Source: Acetatifactor muris (GTDB lineage Bacteria > Bacillota > Clostridia > Lachnospirales > Lachnospiraceae). From it: 64,000 nt of DNA. Both the position numbers and the translations under genes were made by a program. The number at the start of each line of letters is the position of its first letter. The first letter of the stretch is position 1. The stretch lies in contig JAMPHD010000003.1 in NCBI GenBank assembly GCA_023663635.1, positions 62,001 through 126,000 on the forward strand, read 5' to 3'. Of the stretch, positions 7,688 to 17,569 are shown piece after piece. The notes under the pieces were generated by a model, which saw only the letters and a list, made by a program, of their open reading frames with translations, made no database searches and was not told the origin of the DNA.

Positions 7688-8042
7688 ATATTTCTACTTC
7701 CCTGCCGTCTCTCCAGAGTCTTTCCAGATCATAGAGCAGTCTGTTCTCCCTGTCAAAGATATGGACGATGATATCGCCGAAATCCATGAGGATCCAGTTG
7801 GCCGCGTCATACCCTTCTATCTGTCTCACCGCATGTCCGGCCCTTCCCATCATCTCCTCCACATTGTCGCACATGGCTTGGATCTGATTGCGGTTGTTGC
7901 CGCCGGCGATCATAAAGATATCTGCCATCACGGATATCTCGCTGATATCGATCACGCGGATGTCCTCGGCCTTCTTTTCCTTCAGGGCCTCCAGCGCGAT
8001 TTGGGTCATTTCCTTTATTTCTATTTCCGTTCTGTTTTCCAC
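7686..8042 (-). CDS. rsfS: Ribosomal silencing factor RsfS
   Basis: RsfS (Iojap/YbeB family) binds bL14 on the 50S subunit and prevents joining with 30S when nutrients are scarce. The sequence has DISEISVMADIFMIAGG, NRNQIQAMCDNVEE and WILMDFGDIIVHIF, all typical. I start at the GTG at 8042 (118 residues, the usual family length), because GAGGAG lies five bases before it. An ATG at 8108 overlapping the yqeK stop would add 22 non-conserved residues and has no clear Shine-Dalgarno. The gene follows nadD-yqeK, the standard Firmicutes arrangement. Confidence 0.92.
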   Translation of the reverse strand: MENRTEIEIKEMTQIALEALKEKKAEDIRVIDISEISVMADIFMIAGGNNRNQIQAMCDNVEEMMGRAGHAVRQIEGYDAANWILMDFGDIIVHIFDRENRLLYDLERLWRDGREVEI

Positions 8043-8104
8043 GTCTGCTCCTCTCCTGCCTTCCTGAATTGCTTTCCCTCCTGCGATATTAACCGTTTGC
8101 GGGA

Positions 8105-8716
8105 TCATTTGTCCGCGGGCTGCCTGTCTGCGGGTTGTCCCGGCGTTTCAGGGCTATAGTATTGATAGGTCTTACGGGTCATGGGATCCACCTCCCTGCC
8201 CGACTCGTCCAAATGTTTCAGAATATCCCCCAAAATGCGCAACAGAGCCGCGTCCAAATTCGCGAACGCCAGTTTCCTGACCTCATCGAGATTGGGCACC
8301 TTATTCCGTCCGGGCTCTATGTAATCCGCGATGAACACGATCTTTTCCAACAGGCTCATCCCCGGTCTGCCGGTGGTGTGGTTCAGGATCGCGTGGATCA
8401 CGTCGGGATCGCTGACCCCGTATTCCTCCATGGCCAGAAAACTTCCCACCTTGGCGTGCAGCAGCGCCGGATTTCTGCGCTCAATGTCATTGATGATGAT
8501 ATTGTGTTTGGCGCAGATGGAAAGCTTTTTCTCATCTGAGAGACACTTGGCGCAGTCGTGCAAGAGTCCCGCGATCTGCGCGTTTTTGACGGAGGCTCCG
8601 TAGCACATGGCCAGAGCCGCGGCCGTGTATTCCACTCCCAAAGTATGCTCATAGCGCCTGTCATCCAACGCTTTCTCCATGGCTTTTCGCAATTTTTTTA
8701 ATTCCAATGTCTTCAT
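8105..8716 (-). CDS. yqeK: HD-domain hydrolase YqeK (diadenosine tetraphosphate hydrolase)
   Basis: YqeK is an HD-domain metal-dependent phosphohydrolase that splits Ap4A symmetrically in Gram-positive bacteria. Visible ligands are His in RYEHTLGVEY, the HD pair in LLHDCAK, His in ALLHAKVG and His in AILNHTTG, then FIADYIEPGR. The core fits the family at about 190 residues; the C-terminal tail PGQPADRQPADK comes from a 15-base tandem duplication (about 8106-8135). It overlaps nadD by four bases (ATGA), indicating coupled translation. Confidence 0.93.
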   Translation of the reverse strand: MKTLELKKLRKAMEKALDDRRYEHTLGVEYTAAALAMCYGASVKNAQIAGLLHDCAKCLSDEKKLSICAKHNIIINDIERRNPALLHAKVGSFLAMEEYGVSDPDVIHAILNHTTGRPGMSLLEKIVFIADYIEPGRNKVPNLDEVRKLAFANLDAALLRILGDILKHLDESGREVDPMTRKTYQYYSPETPGQPADRQPADK

Positions 8717-9330
8717 GTTCGATAAAATCCTCTTGCATCAATATAGGCGGCCACACTGTCCGGAGTCATGTATCGGATGCTCAGGCCCTGTCTCACGCGC
8801 TCTCTGATCTCCGATGAGGAGATGTCGAGATCTCGAAAGGGCAAAATAGAGATCTCTGCGCCGTATTTGCGCTCAAGCCGCGATATATAGCCCTTTATGT
8901 CGGCCTCATCCGCGTCGCCTCTTGCCGCCGCCAACACCTGACAGGCGTCGAAGATCCGCCCCGGTTCCCGCCACGCGTCCATCCGCAACAGGCAGTCGGA
9001 TCCCAAGATAAAATAAAACGTCTCTCTCGGATAAAGATCCCTGAGTTCCTCCAATGTCTCAAAACTGTAGGTGGCTCCGGGCCTTCGCACCTCCAGATCC
9101 AGACACTCAAAGAGAGGATGATCCCGCACGGCAAGCCGCGCCATCTCCAGACGCTCCTCGGGGGAGGGCACTCTCCCGAGCCGACTTTCGCAATCCTTTT
9201 CATAGGAATGTCCGGTGGGTATGAACCACACTTTCTCCAGATCAAAGCTCTCTCTTGCGCACTCCGCCAACAGCAGATGCCCGATGTGGATCGGGTCGAA
9301 GGTTCCCCCCAGAATACCGATCTTACTCAT
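8713..9330 (-). CDS. nadD: Nicotinate-nucleotide adenylyltransferase NadD
   Basis: Transfers AMP from ATP to nicotinate mononucleotide, the penultimate step of NAD synthesis. The nucleotidyltransferase signature GGTFDPIHIGHLLLAE is at residues 8-23, and the ISSTxIR-like motif appears as ISSSEIRERV near 170. The 205 residues match the family length. It is located between yhbY and yqeK, the usual order in Clostridia. Confidence 0.96.
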   Translation of the reverse strand: MSKIGILGGTFDPIHIGHLLLAECARESFDLEKVWFIPTGHSYEKDCESRLGRVPSPEERLEMARLAVRDHPLFECLDLEVRRPGATYSFETLEELRDLYPRETFYFILGSDCLLRMDAWREPGRIFDACQVLAAARGDADEADIKGYISRLERKYGAEISILPFRDLDISSSEIRERVRQGLSIRYMTPDSVAAYIDARGFYRT

Positions 9331-9361
9331 TCCATTTCCTCATTCCGACTCCTCATTCCCG

Positions 9362-9652
9362 TCACTTGGGCAACACGATCCGCGGATGATCGGGATCCGG
9401 CCTGTAGAGGATCATCTTGCGCCCGATCACCTGCACCACCTCGGCATGTACCCGCCCGGCCACAATATCCGACATGGCTCTCGGATCCTCAAGACAGTTC
9501 TTGAGCACCGATCCCTTGACCAACTCATGGGTGTTAAAACATTCCTCCACCGCTGCCACGATCTCCGGCGTCAGACCCGATTTGCCGATCCGGAACATGG
9601 GGGTGAGATTGGCGGCAAGGCTTTTCAAATATGCCCTCTGTTTGCTTGTCAT
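9362..9652 (-). CDS. yhbY: Ribosome assembly RNA-binding protein YhbY
   Basis: A 96-residue CRM-domain protein (CRS1/YhbY) that binds pre-50S particles. It opens with MTSKQRAYLKSLA and has the RIGKSGLTPEI segment, which corresponds to the GxxG-type RNA-binding loop, followed by HELVKGSVLKN and VVQVIGRKMILYR. It is encoded between obgE and nadD. Confidence 0.94.
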   Translation of the reverse strand: MTSKQRAYLKSLAANLTPMFRIGKSGLTPEIVAAVEECFNTHELVKGSVLKNCLEDPRAMSDIVAGRVHAEVVQVIGRKMILYRPDPDHPRIVLPK

Positions 9653-9699
9653 ATTCCTCCTTCGCGCGCCGTCCGTTCTGCCGGTCCGGGCAGCCTGCG

Positions 9700-11080
<1,381 letters not shown>

Positions 11081-11090
11081 GTTGTTTAAA

Positions 11091-11120
11091 AAAGGCCTCA
11101 AACATACACCGTTTGAGGCC
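11091..11120 (-). terminator. Intrinsic terminator after rpmA
   Basis: On the minus strand GGCCTCAAAC and GTTTGAGGCC form a perfect 10-bp stem with a seven-base loop (11094-11120), followed by seven T. It lies 11 bases after the rpmA stop and separates the ribosomal protein operon from obgE. Confidence 0.88.
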
Positions 11121-11130
11121 CTGTTGATTC

Positions 11131-11415
11131 TTATTGCTCCACAGGATATACGGAAGCCTGCTTTTTGTCACGGCCCTTTCTCTCAAAACGCAAAACGCCG
11201 TCAACCAATGCATACAGGGTATCATCACCGCCAATGCCCACATTGTTTCCGGGATGAATCTTGGTCCCGCGCTGTCTGTAAAGGATGTTGCCTGCCTTCA
11301 CGAACTGTCCGTCAGCGCGTTTCGCGCCTAATCTCTTGGCCTCGGAGTCTCTGCCGTTCTTGGTAGAACCCACTCCCTTTTTATGAGCAAAAAACTGAAG
11401 GTTCAAATTTAACAT
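11131..11415 (-). CDS. rpmA: Ribosomal protein bL27 precursor
   Basis: Large-subunit protein bL27, whose N-terminus reaches the peptidyl transferase centre. The precursor begins [17 protein letters not shown]; the first nine residues are the Firmicutes-type extension removed by the protease Prp between Phe9 and Ala10. The conserved [13 protein letters not shown] and [10 protein letters not shown] segments follow. The 94-residue length fits. The neighbour upstream is the protease gene itself. Confidence 0.97.
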   Translation of the reverse strand: MLNLNLQFFAHKKGVGSTKNGRDSEAKRLGAKRADGQFVKAGNILYRQRGTKIHPGNNVGIGGDDTLYALVDGVLRFERKGRDKKQASVYPVEQ

Positions 11416-11418
11416 GGT

Positions 11419-11769
11419 CTACACCTCCTTGTAGTTTACTTGTAAATACCGGGTTCCATATTGCGCGCTCAGCTGCTCCAGGGAATAAACCATGGAGTCT
11501 AAGAGAAATATGGACTTCTCCTGCAGGGAGACATTCTCCGGGAAATCAAATTTCATAAATCCCGTCTCCTCATCGGTCACCGCGTCTATCTTCTCTCCCG
11601 CCAATTCCTCCAGGGAATTCATGGTGCTGATCACCAACACCGATATGGCGGCGCAGAGAATGTCCGGCTCCCGGTGCAACAAATGTCTCTTTGCATATCC
11701 GGCATGCCCCATGCAGATGATCTGCCTGTAGGCTCTCTCTTTGTCTCTGACAATCTCGATCGTAGTCAT
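11419..11769 (-). CDS. prp: Ribosomal-processing cysteine protease Prp
   Basis: Cleaves the N-terminal extension of bL27 (YsxB family). Catalytic His is in CMGHAGY and catalytic Cys in DILCAAIS. The loop between them (AKRHLLHREP) is about five residues longer than in the family members I recall. The gene is sandwiched between rplU and rpmA with only two to three bases on either side, the standard Firmicutes order, so enzyme and substrate are co-expressed. Confidence 0.94.
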   Translation of the reverse strand: MTTIEIVRDKERAYRQIICMGHAGYAKRHLLHREPDILCAAISVLVISTMNSLEELAGEKIDAVTDEETGFMKFDFPENVSLQEKSIFLLDSMVYSLEQLSAQYGTRYLQVNYKEV

Positions 11770-11771
11770 TC

Positions 11772-12077
11772 TCAGCAGTTGATCTTGTCGATCTTAACCT
11801 GAGTGTATGCTTGTCTGTGACCGTTTTTCTTGTGGTAGCCGGTTTTTCTCTTGTATTTGTATACAATAACCTTCTTGCCACGTCCCTGATCCATCACGGT
11901 AGCGGATACGGTTGCTTTGGCAACTGCATCACCCACCTTGAGGGAACCGTCACTTACTGCGATAACACGGTCAAAAGTCACGGTATTTCCGGCCTCTGCA
12001 TCCAGTTTTTCAACCTTGATGACATCGCCCTCGGAAACCTTGTACTGCTTTCCGCCTGTTGCAATAATCGCGTACAT
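11772..12077 (-). CDS. rplU: Ribosomal protein bL21
   Basis: Large-subunit protein bL21, 101 residues, starting [20 protein letters not shown] and ending with the basic [17 protein letters not shown] segment that binds 23S rRNA. The ATG at 12077 has AAGGAGG eight bases before it. A slightly longer frame from 12095 would overlap the Shine-Dalgarno. It is the first gene of the rplU-prp-rpmA operon and is preceded by a structured leader. Confidence 0.97.
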   Translation of the reverse strand: MYAIIATGGKQYKVSEGDVIKVEKLDAEAGNTVTFDRVIAVSDGSLKVGDAVAKATVSATVMDQGRGKKVIVYKYKRKTGYHKKNGHRQAYTQVKIDKINC

Positions 12078-12191
12078 ATAAGGCACCTCCTTCACGGAAC
12101 GACTGTAGTCCTCCCACAGCGTTCTTTACTCGCTAACTTTGGTGGCTCCATCCCGCGGATGGCAGCGCTTTTACCTCGCTATGCGGCATAC
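12078..12191 (-). promoter_or_regulatory. rplU: Structured 5' leader of rplU (possible L21 autoregulatory leader)
   Basis: The leader of about 115 bases contains a hairpin at 12097-12124 (GAACG-CTGT paired with ACAG-CGTTC, one bulged T, nine-base loop) just ahead of the Shine-Dalgarno, and a second stem CCATC/GATGG at 12147-12161. Firmicutes rplU leaders of this kind (Rfam L21 leader) are thought to bind bL21 and repress the operon. Position and stems agree; I cannot confirm the family consensus by eye. Confidence 0.55.
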
Positions 12192-12197
12192 TATGAC

Positions 12198-12227
12198 ATC
12201 ATAGCATGTGTTATCGCAAAATGTCAA
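12198..12227 (-). promoter_or_regulatory. Promoter of the rplU operon
   Basis: TTGACA and TATGAT are separated by 18 bases on the minus strand. A second TTGACATT copy lies 26 bases further upstream. Transcription would start near 12191. Confidence 0.7.
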
Positions 12228-12267
12228 GCAATTTTTGCCCGACAATGTCAAGCCATATCAAACAGCC

Positions 12268-14043
12268 TTATTTGTCGTTGATGAGCAGTTCGATCGCCTT
12301 GCTGATATAGGCCAGATTGGCCATATCGCTGTCGGACCACTTGCGGGATATGTCGCTCATCTTGCAATAAGTGATGTATCCCTCATGTTTCTTGCAGTCC
12401 ATTTTGTAGATCAGAGCCACCTTGATGCCGTGCGCCATCAGATATTTATGGGTCCTGGGACAGAGCTGCTCGATCAGACCCGGATTGTCGATCACCGCCA
12501 TATTGTGCTCTTTATATAAGTGAATGAAATTCTCCTCATGCACATAATCCGCAAAGGACTCGCCACGCCCGGTCTCCCCTTGGGCATTCCAATAACTCTC
12601 CAACAACACCTTTTTGGCATCTCCGTAAAACATATGGATCTCGTCCAGCCCAAACGCCGTGCCGATATCCCGCAACAACACATCGTAGGGGCGGTTGATC
12701 TGCCGTGCCAGACATTCGAGGACTTCCAACACCAGATCCTCTCTGTCCTGTCTTCGGCTCGCGGCGCTCTGCACATTGACCTGATTGCCCTCGGAGAGCA
12801 CGTCTCCATGCACATCCGCGGCATATACGATATAGCGGTTCTTGCCTTTCTGCTTTGCGCGGTAGAGCATTTTGTCCGCGATCTTGAACAGATCCTCATA
12901 TACCAACGCGTCGTCGGGATAGGTGGAGACTCCTATGGAGCAGGTCACGGGCGGCACTTCCTTTCGGTCTTTGTAGGCCCATTCCACATTGCTGCGGATG
13001 CCCCTCAGGATACCCCGCAGATCGGAAAGGGTGTTGACGCCCTCCAATACAATGAACATCTCATCGCCGCCGATACGGCCCACATGGCCCTTGCCTGCCA
13101 CGGCCTCCTTGAGGATGTCCGCCACTCTGGCCAACACTTCATCGCCGAACATATGGCCCAACGTGTCATTGACCTGTTTAAAATTGTCGATGTCAACCAC
13201 GCAGAGATTCACATTGTATTTGGGATGATGCTGAAGAAGATTCTCCGTGTATTCCAGGATGGCTTTCTTGGTGAGCAGCCCCGTGGTGACATCCAACTCA
13301 AAGGATTCCTGCACGTCCGCGCCCTCACCTGACTCATTCGGATTTCTGCGGTGAATGCAGCCCAACACCAGACTCTCCTTTTGGGAGTTTTGGATGGTTC
13401 TGCAGGTGATGACACAATGTTTCAGCGGAGAATCGGAGGTCTTGTCCCGGATTGCCAACTGAGATTCAAAATTTTTGGTCCCCTCCGCGATCCTGTCGCA
13501 CAGAGATTCAAAGTCAGAGAGCTGTGTGCCGTCCACCAGATTTCTCTGTATGATCTCATTTCGAAACTCCGCGAGAGTCCCTCTGAACAGGGACACTCCG
13601 TTCACGGTCCCGCCGTAAAAGATATGCAGACTGTCCTCTTTTGCCGCATAGATAAAGAGGTACTCTCCCCACATATCGATGAACTCTCTGTATATGCTGT
13701 TTTGATCGCACATATTGCCGAGCCGTTCCTCCATGTCATCGATATCCTGAATGATCAGCTCCACATAGGAATCCGCCTTACCCTCTATGGAAATTCCCAC
13801 GACCCTTGCCAACACATGATGGTACTCTTCGCTGTTGGTGCGCATGCGGATCACGAGTGAGGCAGATTCCCCTACCTCCAGATTCGTCACGGCCTCTTTA
13901 AAATACTCCAAACCCTCGGGATGGATACTTCCCGCCAACGATGCCGCGTTCTCAAAGCCAATATATTCATAGAATTGTTGATCTGCCCGGACCACCTGCA
14001 GTCGCCTGTCGATCGTAGCCGTGCCCGTGTGTAACTTTGCCAT
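12268..14043 (-). CDS. GGDEF-domain protein (tandem paralogue 1), probable diguanylate cyclase
   Basis: Cytosolic protein of 591 residues with no membrane segment. A PAS-like sensor fills residues 1-100 and an unassigned region 115-235. The GGDEF domain spans about 250-410, with the metal-binding VVDIDNFK near 284, guanine-binding Asn and Asp in VNDTLGHMFGD, and active site GGDEM at 325-329 (Met replaces the usual Phe). A GAF-like C-terminal part runs 430-591. The RxxD inhibitory site upstream of the active site is absent, so c-di-GMP feedback is unlikely. It follows a paralogue of identical length by 43 bases. Confidence 0.88.
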   Translation of the reverse strand: MAKLHTGTATIDRRLQVVRADQQFYEYIGFENAASLAGSIHPEGLEYFKEAVTNLEVGESASLVIRMRTNSEEYHHVLARVVGISIEGKADSYVELIIQDIDDMEERLGNMCDQNSIYREFIDMWGEYLFIYAAKEDSLHIFYGGTVNGVSLFRGTLAEFRNEIIQRNLVDGTQLSDFESLCDRIAEGTKNFESQLAIRDKTSDSPLKHCVITCRTIQNSQKESLVLGCIHRRNPNESGEGADVQESFELDVTTGLLTKKAILEYTENLLQHHPKYNVNLCVVDIDNFKQVNDTLGHMFGDEVLARVADILKEAVAGKGHVGRIGGDEMFIVLEGVNTLSDLRGILRGIRSNVEWAYKDRKEVPPVTCSIGVSTYPDDALVYEDLFKIADKMLYRAKQKGKNRYIVYAADVHGDVLSEGNQVNVQSAASRRQDREDLVLEVLECLARQINRPYDVLLRDIGTAFGLDEIHMFYGDAKKVLLESYWNAQGETGRGESFADYVHEENFIHLYKEHNMAVIDNPGLIEQLCPRTHKYLMAHGIKVALIYKMDCKKHEGYITYCKMSDISRKWSDSDMANLAYISKAIELLINDK

Positions 14044-14086
14044 ATCGTCCGTTCCCCCGCCCTCAAATTTCGGATCGTATATCTTG

Positions 14087-15862
14087 TCATTTTTTCCCGC
14101 CGATCACCAGCCCGATCATCTTGCCGATCAGATTCAGATAGGCTTTATCAGCCTCCGTCCATCGCCTTGAGGACTTCTCCTCCCGGAAGAAAGTGACATA
14201 TCCCGGAATGACTCCGTCCATCCGATAGAACAGCGCTGCCGTCACTCCCTGTTCGACCAGTTTCGCATAGGCCTCCGGACAGGTGAACTCCAGATCCGCC
14301 ACATGATCGATCACCGCGAGATTGTTCTTGTTGAAAAGCTGTCTGAATCTGGTGCTGACCGCGTACTCCGGATCCGCGCGGTCTTCCGTATTGCCGTCCG
14401 CGCGCCAATGCATGGGCGTGTAGACGGGTTCGTCATAGTAGACATCCACTCTGGCGAGATTGAAAGCCTTGCCTGTCTGTTCCAACACGAACTGCACACC
14501 CCACATCCCGCGGTGCAGGAAATTTTCCGTCATCTCAAGCAGCAACTGCTCCTTGTTGACATGCAGGACATTCCGCGTTTCCGCCGCCGATATGGGAGCC
14601 GACACCACATCGCCGAGCGCGTCCCTGTGGATGTCCGCCGTGTAGATGATGTAACGGTTCTTGCCGCCCTCCTTGGCCTTGTAGAGCATCTTGTCCGCCA
14701 ATTTAAACAGATCATTGTAATTGTCCACGTCAATGGGCCATGCCGCCGCGCCCATGGAACAACTCAGATGCAGATCATCCCGCCTGCCCTTATAGGCCCA
14801 TTCCACATTGCTGCGAATGGTCCGAAGAACACTCTTTAAATCGGCCCGGTCCTTAATATCTTCCAGGAATATGATCATCTCATCGCCGCCGATGCGGCCC
14901 GCGACGCCTCTCTCCCCCACGGCCTCCTTGATGATGTCAGCCACGGTGATGAGCACTTCATCGCCGAACATATGCCCGAAATTGTCATTAACCGTCTTGA
15001 AATTATCTATATCCAATATGCAGAGATAGCCGTTCGTGCCCGCGGATGTCTCGATAAAGTGTTTGATGTAGTCCGTGATCGTCCGCTTGCTGAAGAGCCC
15101 GGTCAGCTCGTCGCGCCCCTCATCGGATCCCATATGCACTTTCTTGCTGCGGCTGCTCTTGGTCAGCGGATAGACGCATCCCAATACCGTAGAGTGTCCC
15201 TCTATGTTGGAGATGGTGCGTCCCTTCCACTGATACAGCTCCTCCTCATTGCCCCGGATCAGATGCGGCATCATGATCTCATGGGAAAAATGCCTCGTTC
15301 CGTTCCGCAGATCATCGCAAAATCTCTGCAGTTCATCCGCGTTCTTGCCGGTGATCGACTGTGTGCTCAAGACGGCCCGGACCCATTTCTCCAGATTCCC
15401 GTGAAACAGTCGCACATTCTGCACTTCCCCGCCAACAAAGAGGAAAAAGTCGTCCTCCTGAATATCATACCGGAAAAAAAGCTCATCCAACATCTCTATG
15501 TAGGTGCTGAGTTCCCGGATCTCTCCGCTCAGGGAGCGTATGTCCTGTGTCAGATCGTCCATGGACTGGATGCTGATGTTCAAGAGATACGCCTGTCCGT
15601 CCCGGGATTCCCGGCTGATCTCAGCCACCACCCAATGCAGACTTTCATCAGGGCGCAATACACGGTATGCGACCAGTTCTTCGGTCCCGGTCTCCAACAC
15701 GGTCTGAGCGGCGAGTTTCAGTTTGGAAAAATCTTTCGCAAACACACTCTGTTCCAGATACCTGGGACTCTCCCAACCGATGAACTGGTAGAAACTCCGG
15801 TCAGCCTTCATGATCTCCAGATCTCCCGTTACCGTAGCGATGCCTGTCCTAAAATATGTCAT
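14087..15862 (-). CDS. GGDEF-domain protein (tandem paralogue 2), probable diguanylate cyclase
   Basis: Also 591 residues and collinear with the downstream paralogue. The PAS-like N-terminus starts MTYFRTGIATVTGDLEIMKA (compare MAKLHTGTATIDRRLQVVRA), followed by a middle region, the GGDEF domain with ILDIDNFKTVNDNFGHMFGD and GGDEM again at residues 325-329, and a C-terminal GAF-like segment. The Asn and Asp that read guanine are kept, which points to c-di-GMP rather than cGAMP. No RxxD inhibitory site is seen. It starts 15 bases after the cytidylate-kinase-like gene, so the three genes form one operon. Confidence 0.88.
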   Translation of the reverse strand: MTYFRTGIATVTGDLEIMKADRSFYQFIGWESPRYLEQSVFAKDFSKLKLAAQTVLETGTEELVAYRVLRPDESLHWVVAEISRESRDGQAYLLNISIQSMDDLTQDIRSLSGEIRELSTYIEMLDELFFRYDIQEDDFFLFVGGEVQNVRLFHGNLEKWVRAVLSTQSITGKNADELQRFCDDLRNGTRHFSHEIMMPHLIRGNEEELYQWKGRTISNIEGHSTVLGCVYPLTKSSRSKKVHMGSDEGRDELTGLFSKRTITDYIKHFIETSAGTNGYLCILDIDNFKTVNDNFGHMFGDEVLITVADIIKEAVGERGVAGRIGGDEMIIFLEDIKDRADLKSVLRTIRSNVEWAYKGRRDDLHLSCSMGAAAWPIDVDNYNDLFKLADKMLYKAKEGGKNRYIIYTADIHRDALGDVVSAPISAAETRNVLHVNKEQLLLEMTENFLHRGMWGVQFVLEQTGKAFNLARVDVYYDEPVYTPMHWRADGNTEDRADPEYAVSTRFRQLFNKNNLAVIDHVADLEFTCPEAYAKLVEQGVTAALFYRMDGVIPGYVTFFREEKSSRRWTEADKAYLNLIGKMIGLVIGGKK

Positions 15863-15877
15863 TTGATGTCTCTCCCA

Positions 15878-16507
15878 TTAACCGACGTTTCTTTTTTCGA
15901 AGTCCTCCACGTACTGAGCGATCAGTTTCACCGTGCCCTCCACGCCCAACACGCTGCTGTTCACACACAGGTCATAGCTGTCCGCACGCCCCCACTTCTT
16001 GGAGGAATAATAATTGTAATAGCTCTGGCGCTGCTTATCCTTCTTGTTGATCATATCCCGCGCCTTGCCCTCAGACAGATCATATTTCTCCATGATGCGC
16101 TTTGCCTTGGTATCCTCATCCGCATAGATGAAAATATGGATGCAGTTCTTATTCTCGGCCAACGCGTAATCCGCGCAGCGCCCCACAATGACGCAGGGCC
16201 CCTCCTCCGCGATCTTCTTGATCGTGTCAAACTGCGCCAGAAATACCTTGTGACTGATAGGCATATCCACAAAAGAAGATGCGTTGTAACCGAAGGAATA
16301 GGTGTCCATCACCAGATTGTACAGAAAAGAATTGGTGGGACGCTCGTCATGATTTTGGATCAACTCCTCACAGTATCCGCTCTCCTTGGCGGCCCGTGTC
16401 AGAAGTTCTTTGTCGTAACACTTTATGCCAAAATACTCCGCAACTTTTTCGCCGATCTCGCGTCCGGCAGAACCGAATTGTCGTCCGATGGTTATGATCG
16501 TATTCAT
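15878..16507 (-). CDS. Cytidylate kinase-like family protein (paralogue B)
   Basis: A 209-residue P-loop protein, the same length as paralogue A at 1697-2326. Shared motifs are GRQFGSAGREIGE near residue 8, CYDKELL, VIVGRCADYAL near 110, and YDLCVNSSVLG near 180. The ATG at 16507 has GGAGG nine bases upstream; an ATG at 16528 would swallow that site. It is the first gene of an operon with two GGDEF proteins, behind its own promoter. The phosphoryl acceptor is unknown; a nucleotide-related role would fit the neighbours, but that is inference. Confidence 0.8.
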   Translation of the reverse strand: MNTIITIGRQFGSAGREIGEKVAEYFGIKCYDKELLTRAAKESGYCEELIQNHDERPTNSFLYNLVMDTYSFGYNASSFVDMPISHKVFLAQFDTIKKIAEEGPCVIVGRCADYALAENKNCIHIFIYADEDTKAKRIMEKYDLSEGKARDMINKKDKQRQSYYNYYSSKKWGRADSYDLCVNSSVLGVEGTVKLIAQYVEDFEKRNVG

Positions 16508-16542
16508 AAAAAAGCACCTCCAATTCACGATTTTTCTATTTT

Positions 16543-16571
16543 ATTATACGTTATATTTGACATTTACACAA
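16543..16571 (-). promoter_or_regulatory. Promoter of the kinase-like/GGDEF operon
   Basis: TTGTGT and a perfect TATAAT are separated by 17 bases on the minus strand, about 36 bases before the ATG at 16507. Confidence 0.65.
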
Positions 16572-16653
16572 TATTTTTCAGATAAAAATTATGCATTTTA
16601 TACAGAAAATCTGCTCATGAGGGAACTCATAAGAAAAGCGGTCATAAGAAAAC

Positions 16654-17568
16654 TCATGATAAAATATCCGGAAGACGCGCAAAATATTCCGGCAGCGGAG
16701 CCTCCGTCTCCACATATTCCCCGGTGGAGGGATGCGTAAATCCCAAAATGCGGGCATGCAGTGTCTGGCCTTCAAGCTTAAAGGGAGACCTCCTCCCCAG
16801 CCCATAGACCTCATCCCCCAGGATCGGATGGCCGATGGATGCCATATGTACGCGGATCTGATGGGTGCGCCCCGTCTCCAGAACACATTCCACCCAAGTG
16901 TATTTTTGAAAGCGCCTGAGCACGCGGTAATGCGTCACCGCCCGCTTGCCGTTTTTCTCATTGACTGCCATCTTCTTTCGGTCCGTGGGATGTCTGCCCA
17001 CGGGTCTGTCGATCACGCCCTCATCCTCCGCGATCACGCCGTGGCAGATCGCCTGATAGCGCCTGGTGATGCTGTGTTCCTTGAACTGCGCGGCAAGGCA
17101 GTTGTGCGCGCGGTCATTCTTGCAGGCGATGACGGATCCCGTGGTGTCTTTGTCAATGCGATGGACAATGCCCGGGCGCATAACGCCGTTGATGCCGGAG
17201 AGCTGCGCCCCGCAGTGATACATCAGGGCATTCACCAAAGTCCCGCTGTAATGTCCGGCCGCGGGATGCACCACCATTCCCTTGGGCTTGTTCACCACGA
17301 TCACATCCGCGTCCTCATAGAGGATGTCCAACGGAATATTCTCCGCCGCGATCTCGGGCATCTCGGAATCCGGCAGATAAAATCGCACCTCATCCTCCGC
17401 ATGCACACGGCAGCTGCTCTTTACGGGGACGCCGTTCACGGTCAGCCTGCCCTCCTTGATCAGTTTCTGCAGGTAGGAGCGTGACAAAGAATCGATGAGC
17501 ATACTGACACATCTGTCAATACGCTCATCCTCCATATCGTCCCGTATATTGAACACAAATTCTTTCAT
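16654..17568 (-). CDS. RluA/RluD-family rRNA pseudouridine synthase
   Basis: Converts uridines in rRNA (probably 23S) to pseudouridine. An S4 RNA-binding domain covers residues 15-75 (DRCVSMLIDSLSRSYLQKLI), then the catalytic domain with VNKPKGMVVHPAAGH and the signature HRIDKDTTG, whose Asp is the nucleophile, followed by GRTHQIRVHMASIGHPILGD. The 304-residue length fits RluD. It lies one base after lspA, the common pairing in Firmicutes (YlyB-LspA). Site specificity cannot be assigned by sequence alone. Confidence 0.93.
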   Translation of the reverse strand: MKEFVFNIRDDMEDERIDRCVSMLIDSLSRSYLQKLIKEGRLTVNGVPVKSSCRVHAEDEVRFYLPDSEMPEIAAENIPLDILYEDADVIVVNKPKGMVVHPAAGHYSGTLVNALMYHCGAQLSGINGVMRPGIVHRIDKDTTGSVIACKNDRAHNCLAAQFKEHSITRRYQAICHGVIAEDEGVIDRPVGRHPTDRKKMAVNEKNGKRAVTHYRVLRRFQKYTWVECVLETGRTHQIRVHMASIGHPILGDEVYGLGRRSPFKLEGQTLHARILGFTHPSTGEYVETEAPLPEYFARLPDILS

Positions 17569-17569
17569 G

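Noticed and set aside
12268..15862. Hypr-type GGDEF (cGAMP-making) as an alternative for the twin cyclases
   Set aside because: Both proteins keep the Asp that reads guanine in the NDxxGHMFGD segment, so the Hypr-type Ser substitution is absent.
16610..16660. Short direct repeats TCATAAGAAAA after the RluD-type gene
   Set aside because: Two 11-base copies near a stop codon, no further structure or function seen.
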